Positions 55,250-64,000 of a DNA stretch of 64,000 nt are shown here, piece after piece; the stretch's first letter is position 1, and each line of letters begins with the position of its first letter. A program made the translations under genes and the position numbers. Origin of the DNA: Tulasnella sp. 424 (taxonomy: Eukaryota > Basidiomycota > Agaricomycetes > Cantharellales > Tulasnellaceae); contig WSUB01000018.1 of NCBI GenBank assembly GCA_019633425.1, positions 315,699 to 379,698 on the forward strand, read 5' to 3'. A model generated the notes under the pieces. It did no database searches. It was not told where the DNA came from and saw nothing but the letters and a program-made list of their open reading frames with translations.

Positions 55250-57600
55250 AGATAGCATGGTGCCAGGGCAGAGAGAAGGTGGAAGGTGTATGACGACGTA
55301 AACATGCTTACATAATTCGTTTGTCCAATTTCGGACAAACTACTTTGTTTTGTTCTTAAACGTTTGTTTTTGTTCGACTTTAGAAACTCACTCTTTACTC
55401 TTTTACTACACAAACTTGTACTACTTTACACAAAGAATCGACAAAGTCCTTGACTGTGGATTGTAGTACTAACCACCGATAGTACGAGCATAACGTGAGA
55501 CGGTACGTCTTACAGAAGGCTGGCTTGGCCTTGATGGGAGATGGAGTGGGGCCGCACTGAGAGTCAGCAGAGGTAAAGAATGGATGGTAAAGCTGGAAGA
55601 AACCGGAGTTATTATCAAGGTAAATGGAGCAGTGAACGCATAAACACCTTCAGCTCCTTTACATTCCAACAATTCCACGTGTAACTGTTGTGCCATGCCT
55701 TGTCTGGAGGCGTCGAGTTGAATCGGTGGCAAATGGCCGGCAACAGTATTGAGGAATACCGTGGCGTGCTTTCCTGGAGCCTCATGGTTAGCATCATGTC
55801 TGTACCAACAAACCAATGCTACAGCTCACCACATACTGCAAAGACCGGGTTACATGATCCATCACATCATCCAGCCAATGGACCTGATGTACAACAGCAG
55901 TCTTGGGTGTCCATTTTGGTACAGGAAGCCCCAAGTGTTGTTCGATGCCGCTAACTGCAGCCAGGGCACAACTTTGGCTATTGGTACCCTGTAACTCTAC
56001 ACCAAGAGGCTTGAGCTTCGAGACTTGAGGCAGTCCATTGAGGCCACCGATGAACCAGTTGAAAGCCCTTGTGATTGGCTGGTGGTGCCAAGTGTTGAAG
56101 TCAGCAAGAGAATCACTGTATCAAAGGGTACTGGCGGCGTCATAGAAGTAAGACGTGTAATGACCGTCGGAACAGTTGAGAAAGCTGATGCTGTTGAACG
56201 CATTTGTTTTGATGAGGTGATGGATATAATGACAAAGGTTCAATAGTTCCATATTAAAATGAAGCAAAGGTTGTTGGTGGGGTTGCAATAGAGAAGCAAG
56301 GAAAGGAATGGGACAGATGATGGGAGAAGCAAAGGTGGAAATGGATCAGGATGACAGGTATGTAAGTTTGAGGTCGAGATCCATGACCAAATCAAAAACG
56401 GATGTTTCTCCAATGAGACACCCAAGAAGATAGGAGGGGACCTGGGTTGACAGTCCTGGGATGGGGCAGCGGATTGGATAGTTGTGGGAAAGGTTCGATG
56501 GCACGATGATGGTCTGACCCGCATAACCAGCCCCAGAACTTCTCCCCAAGAGTGACAGCCTCAACCTGGTTCTGGATCTCTACAGCAAGGCGAAGCTACA
56601 CAAAGCCAATGTATAAGCTTATTGTTTTAACGTTCTATATCCAGAACAACGTGGGGATGCCTACCTGACTCTCTGTATACACATATCTTGTCAACTTCCC
56701 ATCGTAAATGCCAAAGACGTGTGCTTCAGCAGAGCCAGCAGGACCAGAAGGCGAAGCTTGAAATTCTTTCAAGATCTCGAGGGCTTTGGCAAGGCGAGGA
56801 ATTGGCTGAGATGGGTCGAGAGGGACGCTGTTGAGGCTGGCAGTGTTGGAATTGACAATCACAAAGGAGCGGATTGCAGAAGGCAAAATAACAGAAGGGA
56901 AGGTGGTGGACGATAGGTTTCTGAAGGTAAGAGTGGCATAGAACTGAGATAAAAAGGAGTGTGCTGGCAGGAGGTGGAAAGAGTCGCCATGAATGAGAAT
57001 ATGAAGATTATTGTCAGCTCAACAAGCAAGGGATCTCTTATACCCACCACAGAAACTGAAACGTACCTGAAATGGAAAATTAGGCTTGAACGGATGACGA
57101 GGGTTTGCCAAGTCACCCGATGTTGAACATCTTTGCTGTGACTGCCATCTGATCCGTTCTGCCTGTGTCTCCCAACCCCATGCAAGCAAATCGGACATGG
57201 CTGACTGGCACCAGCGATATCGTGACCACTATTGATGGTGGCCAGTGGTCGACACCAAACAGGCACAAAGGACAGTCATGCGGCAGCCGCATGCTGATAG
57301 CCATGCAGCAAGCCTCTGATCTCGAGCTTGGACAGCGAACAGGAGGTGTCGCGGATGACAGAATTATTGACCGGAAGGAAGTGGGTGTGCTTGGCAAGTG
57401 ATGGCAACCCGTGAGTCATTGGCTTGTCCCAGGGACCGGTCCGTGCTACAAATTTCAAAGGGCACCACATTACCATCAGACAAAAACCTCCGGCCTATAG
57501 ATGCTACATACCATTCGCACATATTGCTCGGTGAGAAGGTTGCTGAACATTTGGTTACTGGAGTTGATGGCATGCGGCAGTAGGGGTTGCACAAAGAGAG
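55250..57600. other. MULE 5' half, possible second gene
   Basis: Minus-strand pieces without stops look gene-like (for example FGIYDGKLTRYVYTE near 56,700 and EIQNQVEAVTLGEKFWGWL near 56,560; MCEWYVASIGRRFLSDG near 57,530). I cannot join them into one convincing chain or name a family. They may be a second, decayed MULE gene transcribed like the transposase. The AT-rich strip at 55,300-55,450 could hold the transposase promoter. Confidence 0.35.
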
Positions 57601-57695
57601 ATGAGTTATGATAAACACGGCCAAATATACAAAATCGTCGACACCTCTATTGGAAGGGGGGTTTCCCTGAGCAGGGGTTTTGCAATAGACTCATC

Positions 57696-57706
57696 CAAGA
57701 TGGAGG
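57696..57706. repeat. MULE target-site duplication, right copy
   Basis: Identical to 40,086-40,096 (CAAGATGGAGG). The AT-rich repeat continues directly after it. Confidence 0.8.
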
Positions 57707-58480
57707 GCTAGAGAAAACGATGCAACCTTTTCTGAAATGTTTTGGGAAAGTAGAAAATATGTTGGCAAGTAATTGATACTTTGAGAATGTGATTTTCTGC
57801 ACTGAAGAAAATTTTCCAAGAAATTATTTCACAAGAAAACTGGAGCTGAAATAGTGAGGAAGTAGAGAATAAAATGAAATTTCATCCCACTTTTTGCAGT
57901 ACAGAAAGTCAAGTTAAGAAAAGCTCACAAAAGTTTATTGAACTGAAAATGTCTGGCATTGGCTTCCACATTTTTTGCATAGTGAGAAAATGATGATGCA
58001 AAATCACAATACCTTTCCACTGGAGAAAAGGACATACAAAATGTGATAGACTAGGCTTTGCATTTTTGGATTGGCTAAAATTCTGACTAAAGGGATCCAT
58101 CCTAGAATGAGAAGAGAAAAAATGTTTTGAAATAGTCTAAGTCTTTTCTTTACAAGCCTGAAATGAAGAAGAAAATCTTCAGAATTACATTTGCTGAGAA
58201 AATGGTGGTGAAAGGGCCACCACCTCTGAGGATTTTCTTGCACTAAGTCGCATGAGAAAATTGTGATTTGCTAGGGGTGTCAGTCAGGAATGGAAATTGC
58301 ATTCAAGAGATGATTTTTGTTCAACCAAAATCTGCACACCTCAAAAGATACAAGAGGATATGAAAAATATTTAGACAAATTTTTACATCAATTTCTCAGA
58401 AAAACCAAATGAAGGCTGATGGCCATTTTGTCTTTATTTTGGGTCAACAAACCCGAAAAAAACCCTCAGAGAAAGAGGAA
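57707..58480 (+). repeat. AT-rich GAAAAT-type repeat, continuation after MULE
   Basis: 57,708-57,850 matches 39,674-39,830 (CCTTTTCTGAAAT, AGAAAATATGTTGG, TTTTCTGCACTGAAGAAAA in the same order), so the interrupted second unit resumes here. A segment at about 58,186-58,292 recurs inverted at 63,145-63,250. Confidence 0.72.
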
Positions 58481-59330
58481 ACAACTCAAGTTTTTGTTTC
58501 TTTGCTTAACGGTAAAGTGGCAGACTCGATGTGGATCAGCGGACTAAAATTCATGGACGATTGGAAGTAAATAATTAGTGGACTACAATTTGCAGACGAT
58601 TCAATACTGATTAGTGTACCATGATTCACAGACGGTTCAATGTTGGTTGGCTCTGTTTAGCTCAATGTAATCTCCAGGCGATTCAGTGGTAGTAGCTGAT
58701 TCTCAATCTTCTAAAAAGCTAGCCGGCGGTTCTGGAAGCCGAAAGTGGTGTTTGTTTTGACCACCATGGCCAGTTATCATCCCAAATCACTTTTTACTAC
58801 TGTCTGATGTAATTAGCTTCCAGTTGACTGTCCCAGAGAAGTCACAAATCCCAGAAATGTATGTGTCTGCTTTGCAATATGTATTCATGGTAGAAGCGTG
58901 TCGAAAATCCCATTCACGGCCTATTCAGCACAGAATCTAATGCAAATCGCAATTGACCTGCGACCACGGTGCCAACTCCAGCACTGTTTCAGTACTGATT
59001 TGCATTATATTCACTGCAACATGAAGTTTCCCCGGTGCATAGCTGTCATACCCAGAGGGGTTAAAAGTTTTGAATGTTGGGGAGAGGCCCTTTGTTGTTG
59101 TAGTGACTGACACCTGGAATGAGCTTTACTTTATATATTCATGATCTTGTTCAAACACAAGTGGTACTTATGCCCATCAGTTCATGATTTTGTTAGATTG
59201 CAAATGCCCCCAGACTATTGCCGCATCTGTCGATGTTGAAGCCACCTCTGGATGATCTGGATGATCCCATCCCAGTGGAAATACATCGTTGTTCAAGTTG
59301 ACAACTCTTTCTTCATTGACAAGTGATTGC
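58481..59330. other. non-coding stretch with old retroelement sequence
   Basis: No gene can be supported. A weak repeat of GACGATTC/GACGGTTCAAT words occurs at 58,550-58,690. The minus strand may contain the continuation of the reverse transcriptase relic at 59,340-59,570. Confidence 0.35.
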
Positions 59331-59339
59331 CATTTGGAT

Positions 59340-59570
59340 GACTTTGTTCAAGTATTTGAGTTGTTTCTACTTGGGGAGGGAAACGGTTTTGTCGGCGATA
59401 TCCCAATCAAAGCCCACATGAGTAATGAGTGTGCTGAATTGTTGAACTTTGTCAGGGTGGAGGGGAATGGCAAGGTAACCAGCAAGATTGAAGACAGGTT
59501 CAAGGTCATGATAGTGAAAATGGTACCATCCACTCCAACCGACAAGGACATTGGGACTTGCCAAATGGTC
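59340..59570 (-). pseudogene. reverse transcriptase relic
   Basis: The minus strand reads AIPLHPDKVQQFSTLITHVGFDWD followed by KTVSLPK, which matches the conserved segment after the YxDD motif of fungal retroelement reverse transcriptases (xxPWHPDK...TYLGFxWD...TVSLP). Stops follow at both sides. An RNase H piece of the same kind of element lies just to the right on the opposite strand. Confidence 0.6.
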
Positions 59571-59749
59571 GTATGATCAGGTGACTCAGCACTTCGTGCA
59601 CATGTTCAAAGGATCACACTGAAGCACTTACTACTTAGTGGCATTGGTCGTAACTGAGCTGAAGTGGTGGGAGGTGGAGCTCTGAAGGCTGAAGTGGGCG
59701 TGATCACTTCAACCTATGCGGCTGGACGATTTCCTCAAAACCTATGTGG

Positions 59750-60165
59750 ACACATCATCGAGTTGGGGAATAGGCTTAGTTTTCGCCGTGTGTGATGGGA
59801 CGTCCACTGGGACAGTTGGCATGGTCAAGAAGGTTGGCTGAATGACTCTGATCAAACTATCAACTGGGCGGAGGAAGTAGGACTTCAGTTGGCACCTCTT
59901 GTGGCAGTCAAGTTGGGTTTATCCAGGTGCTGTGTGGTTATTTGGGGAGATAACAACGCAACGATTGGGGTGCTATGAAACAGAGCAATGTCAAATATCC
60001 CAGTGAACCTCTTGATTTGGTGTACCTTGAAAGTTCAAGCGACCACAACATTGTAGCTGAACTGCTCTATGAGGCAACAGAGAAGAATTTGGCAGATTGT
60101 GCTTCTTGGGGCATGCTGGCAACTAGTTACTGTCGCTGTCCTCCACCTTCTACGAGCGTCTCCTA
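59750..60165 (+). pseudogene. RNase H-like retroelement relic
   Basis: Across two frames the plus strand gives SSSWGIGLVFAV, INWAEEVGLQLAPLVAVKLG, VVIWGDNNATIGV and KNLADCASWG. This is the pattern DAS-WGIG / WAE-ALAVEL / DN-GVIG / NxADPxSRG of the RNase H domain in fungal retroelements. A frame change and stops show it is dead. Its strand is opposite to the neighbouring RT piece. Confidence 0.6.
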
Positions 60166-60627
60166 GGCATGATGGGTTTGGTGTTGCGTCTCCAGGTCAA
60201 AGTTGAATTGACTGTTCTACCAGGTCTTGAAGAATCGACCCTGGTGCAGTATAGCATCAGACTGAAATGATTCTGTGATCAGGAACAGATAGCAGAGGAC
60301 GAATGAGTCCCAGTCAGCAAATTCCTGCTTTGCCCATTTGTGTCAGTCATGGGACTAGAAGTAGTGCAGTGTTTGACTCTGAACCCTGGCTCGTGGGGTT
60401 GCGTGCCTGGTGCCTTTCACAAGGTGCTCTGTGGAATCTCCCCCCCAGCGATCGAATGGACATGACTAAGAACTGTCTCTAAGCGCGCACTGATTTTGTC
60501 AAGGAAAGCCCCACACCGGCCAGTCACAGTTCTTCACCTCTGGGCCCTCACAAGACACCTGGACCTGTTGAATTCCTTTGATATCGTCAGCTTCGCTGCT
60601 CTCTGTACAACCCTTGCATGCGATTAG

Positions 60628-61775
60628 TGTTATGAACCGTGGGATCCACATCTACATGGATGCCCCACCACCGAATGTACTAGTAGTTAGGCTCCCCACC
60701 CAGTCTTTTAGGGAATATATGCCTTTCTCCCTTTTCTTTTGTTTCTATGAATAGTATTGCAAAGAGTCTGAAGACTGCCAACGCGCAGCCCAAGCCTTCA
60801 CTCAGAGCCGAAGGCTTGAGCGATGGATAGAATAATGTAGAATATTGTAGAATAGCCTCGAATGTTCTTACTCTACCAATAAATACGCGCTCTGTCCCAG
60901 AACAGACAGAGTAACCCTTTTACCCCCCTTTTAACTCATTCACTCTGCGAAACCCAATTTCGCTAGATTCCGCGTGATAAACGAATCGCTTATCGTTTAA
61001 CCTTTCGGGATAAAGGGTTCTCGTGTTATCAGCGCGAGCATAATCTTGATATCTGTGTCAGTGCCGTCCCAGATGTCCCCGACACGGTTTGGCCTCTCGT
61101 GAGCCCAAAACCTCGCCGAATCACGCGGTAAGTGCACCGTTGTGTTCGTATAACTAGTAGCTACGTTTCGTGCTATTAGTATATAGGCAAATATACGATT
61201 CCCCTTTGGGCAATTGCTATTTCCGCCCTCCATTCGCTTTATCCCCGGATTAGCAAGTTCCCTCATGGGAAACCCCTCACGTTTTTGGCACCAATCGAAA
61301 GCTCTCATTAGCGCGAATCCAACAGTGGTCTTAGCGCGACAAAATTCGTACTTCTAAGTAGCGAACGAACGCCTCCGAGAAGTCCGAAGCCAGTGCTTAA
61401 ACTAACCGGGCTCCGCTCCGCTTCTCCCGGCTTGTTTAAACCTTTCCCCTTTGGTTGACAGACCCGGAAACCCTTCCAGCCTTCGTGAACGATATTTCCT
61501 TTTTCGCTCTCAACTGCCGTTTTTGGCACCTAAGCTTCACCCAACCGTTTCCGCTCGACACCGGACATCACCGGACGTCCCCGTCCGTCCTCTACTCTCA
61601 ATTAACATCCCCGAACCTCTTCTATTCACCCTACGACTAACTATACAAGCTCTACCTACAGTTTAGCTAAGTAATTAGTTATTCTTGGCTTTACCTTTAT
61701 TCTAATACGCATCCCATGTGGCAACTTCCCGTTTCCCACAGTTCGCGTGCACACCCCAGCTACCAGCTCTTAACA
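60628..61775 (+). mobile_element. candidate solo LTR (Copia-like)
   Basis: The segment starts TGTTATGAACCGTGGGATCC and ends GCTCTTAACA, giving a TGTTA...TAACA inverted pair. It is flanked by ATTAG on the left and GTTAG on the right, 4 of 5 matching. Inside are TATA-like AATAAATA and an ACAGACAGAGTAACCC block. At 1,148 bp it is long for an LTR, so it might contain a further insertion. There is no internal coding region. Confidence 0.45.
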
Positions 61776-61795
61776 GTTAGAATAGTAATTTTGAT

Positions 61796-62560
61796 TTGTT
61801 CAGCACATGTCTACCTCGCCAGTATGGAAATCATCCCATGCTTGGAAGCCTGACAAACCCAGCCAGCATGTCAAATCCGAGAATGAATAAGTCAGTCAAC
61901 CTCCTCAAGCTCCACTTGCTGCTCCTTGATGATCTTCTAGTCCGATGCCACCTCCACCTGTTGAGCCTGTCTCACATCTGGCCTCTGCTAGCCCCTTTCC
62001 ACCTCCACCTGTCAATCCTGTCTCCCGTCCAGCCTCTTCTGGCCCATACCACCACTTCCACCTGTCAACAAGGCTGTCTTCAAGCAGCCCAACTCCCACA
62101 CCCCATCAGACATCCTGAACATGTCAGCATCTAAGCTGGACAACTCAACATCAAATCCCCTGCACCTGGATTGGGATGTTGTCATGTGACAAGTCTGCTT
62201 CAGCCTTGCTTGTCTGTGGCAACCCAATGGACGAGTCTCGTGTAAACTATGTATGTTGGTTTGTTGCACATGTTGATGATGACCTGACACTAACATACTC
62301 TCTTGCAGTTCCCGCTTACCATCCCCCTGGCCAGCTCAAAATGAGGCATGGCACTCTGAGCAGCTGAAGATTTCAATACGCTCCATTCCCTCCTTCAACC
62401 AAGGGTCTCCCCGATATCTCAGGTTGTTCTCCACCAATATGCAAGTTAACTCACAACTTTACGGCATTTGGGAACTCCACAACATGCTTTGGTCCATACA
62501 GCCTTCACCCCATTGTCAAGTCTATTATCAGGGTTCCCTTAGAGTAGAAACCAAGCAAGG
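61796..62560. other. stretch with proline-rich frames, no recognised gene
   Basis: Plus-strand frames contain repeated PPPPVEPVSHLAS / PPPPVNPVSRPAS-like segments (61,940-62,040), encoded by a 54-bp or so imperfect repeat, then a stop. I cannot define a gene. Confidence 0.35.
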
Positions 62561-62582
62561 CGTAACTGACTATGGACTATGG

Positions 62583-62931
62583 TTTGGCAGAGTGAGATCA
62601 CTAGGCAAGAACGTTGCACTAGCACAATGGTCGAGGAGTAGACTATGATTGAGTAGACAAGAGGCAGAATGAGGAACAAACCTCCTCATTCCACTGTACT
62701 TAAATACTAACAAGTGGCTGTGACTGGAATGTCCCGGTATAGTAAAGAAGGTGCTGGAATAAAGCGGAAAGGCTGACATGTTGCATGAGTAAGAACAATG
62801 AGGGATGCGTGAGGAGATGAGTAAGAGACGTATGGTAGTGGTGAGGCACTTGAGAATGAATGTGGGGATAGTCAATCGATCATAAGGATCACATGATGGA
62901 GAAAGGTGAAGCATGTGATGAGGTTGTCACA
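62583..62931 (-). mobile_element. candidate solo LTR in reverse orientation
   Basis: Read on the minus strand it starts TGTGACAACCTCATCACATG, close to the Gypsy LTR start TGTGACGACCTTGTCACATC, and later contains GAATGAGGAGGTTTGTTCCTC, also shared with those LTRs. The far boundary is uncertain and I found no target duplication. Confidence 0.5.
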
Positions 62932-63129
62932 TCTATCAGCAAGCTCCTATGGGCCTTTCAAACTGCCATCCCATATGAATCAGGCACCGTCCTGCAACTG
63001 AGTGGCATCATAGTACTGTGACGGACCTCCACTCTGCCTTTCCTTGTTGGACTTGGGATCCCCTTCTGTTCCGCATGCTTCAAGTCCAGCTCATGGACCA
63101 TCGCTTGATATGCTACATTTAATTTCATT

Positions 63130-63720
63130 CAGCCAACGATCAGAAGGCACACCCCTAGCAAACCATGATTTTCTCATGTGACTTAGTGTGATAAAATCCT
63201 TGGAGGTGGTGGAACTTTCTCATCAACTTTCTTCCTAGTTTTTCCCCAAATACTTTCTCACATTCAAAAAAATTCAAGTGAAAAGAAGCTCTACTTTCTA
63301 TGTCATTTTAGTTGATCCATAATTTGATGAAAATCACCCACCATTTACTCATGGTAAAAGAAACAAGCATTTTCTGATTACCTTTTCCTCCCATATTCTG
63401 TTGGAGGAAAGGAATCAGTGTGTGCTCTGAGACTTTCTCACATTTTCTCAATTAGAAAATGTTCCGAATTTTCTGCAAGAGTCTTTTTGATACTAGAGAA
63501 AAGTATGCACATTTTTCTGAGAAATTGTCTCCCATGAAATCAGAAAATTTTGACCCATTTTCCCTAAGCATAGAGAACTGAGGCAGGTTGAAAATGATAG
63601 TCATCTTCTGCTGCACAAAAACCAATTGAAAATGGTTGACAAAGGCCACAACATTTTCATCTCCATAACATTATGAAGTGAAACCTGCAAAATTGCATTT
63701 AGCTAAAGTTTGCATGAAAG
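63130..63720 (-). repeat. AT-rich GAAAAT-type repeat, inverted copy
   Basis: Here the plus strand is rich in ATTTTC, the complement of the GAAAAT motif at 37,670-40,096 and 57,707-58,480. The block with ACACCCCTAGCAAA, ATTTTCTCATG and GACTTAGTG at 63,149-63,225 is the reverse complement of 58,230-58,292. The sequence after 63,720 to the window end shows no recognisable gene. Confidence 0.6.
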
Positions 63721-64000
63721 CTCTGAGGTTGACAAGAAGATCCCCTCACAAGTGGGAAAACAACTCGAGAAATTTTCTTAGCTACTGGTCAAAATTTCCG
63801 CAAGATGTTTTCAACATGAATGACGGTGATGAAGCGGAACAGAATGGGCCCACTTCACATTGGCTGACAGGGCTGATGAAGACAAGGAGATGATGAATGC
63901 ACACCTCAAGCAATGTCATGAAACGACACTATATCTGTGGAAATATATCTTGGTTGGCAACCCCTACGACATACAGGAACATCAGCTATGGACAGAGAAA

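Larger units (their letters stand above)
40097..57695 (-). mobile_element. Mutator-like element (MULE) carrying nested insertions
   Basis: The ends are imperfect terminal inverted repeats of about 36 bp: left GATCATTCTATTGCGAAACC, right (reverse complement) GATGAGTCTATTGCAAAACC, both continuing CCTGCT. An 11-bp target duplication flanks them and the interrupted AT-rich repeat resumes in register on the far side. The element encodes, on the minus strand, a MULE transposase (55,202 down to 40,254) split by a Gypsy retrotransposon at 40,315-52,726. Without the nested DNA the MULE was about 5.2 kb. The transposase has lost its central DDE region, so the copy is not autonomous. Confidence 0.8.

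Noticed and set aside
55688..56246. Plus-strand frames in the MULE 5' half as an independent gene
   Set aside because: Short, overlapping equally good minus-strand frames; direction cannot be decided, so it is listed only as an unresolved stretch.

Overview
The window is nuclear DNA of a filamentous basidiomycete, most likely an Agaricomycete. The evidence is dense spliceosomal introns of about 55-90 nt, standard eukaryotic housekeeping genes split into many small exons, a chromodomain Ty3/Gypsy element, a fungal MULE with a CCMG-type SWIM finger, an alpha-kinase gene, and an integrase-core gene of the type expanded in Agaricomycetes. Most genes are fragmented in simple ORF calls because of introns; splice boundaries below were followed by eye.

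Region 1-34,300 is a compact, GC-richer, gene-dense compartment. In order it holds: the 3' end of glucosidase II beta (ER quality control); a truncated PARP-like pseudogene and an intact PARP-like ADP-ribosyltransferase facing it tail to tail; SEC17 (alpha-SNAP) and KAE1 (t6A tRNA modification), divergent from a 195-bp promoter; a DUF985 cupin; TIM50; an F-box protein; a 3.6-kb gene-poor stretch; a tandem 2.9-kb duplication carrying an unknown gene plus the 3' end of CCT8; intact CCT8; mitochondrial bL12; a PEX14-like peroxin; hexokinase; and NOT3 of the CCR4-NOT complex.

Region 34,300-64,000 is AT-richer, repeat-rich and decaying. It starts with a small coiled-coil gene, a solo LTR with a perfect 5-bp target duplication, micro- and minisatellites, and a GAAAAT-rich tandem repeat of about 416 bp. 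Into that repeat a MULE DNA transposon inserted (40,097-57,695, 11-bp duplicated target). Into the C-terminal coding part of the MULE a chromodomain Gypsy retrotransposon inserted (40,315-52,726). Into the Gypsy leader a 5.9-kb element with about 180-bp terminal inverted repeats and a 4-bp target duplication inserted (41,551-47,475); it carries a tRNA-Tyr-like gene, an alpha-kinase gene and an integrase-core gene remnant. Each layer has its own target-site duplication, so the order of events can be read directly. Beyond the MULE lie inverted copies of the AT-rich repeat, oppositely oriented pieces of a reverse transcriptase and an RNase H, and further LTR candidates.

The housekeeping genes share no pathway operon, as expected in a fungus. 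The main interest is structural: the TIR-bounded cargo element, the triple nesting, recurrent CGA-to-TGA decay in the transposons, and two gene duplications in which one copy is visibly breaking down.
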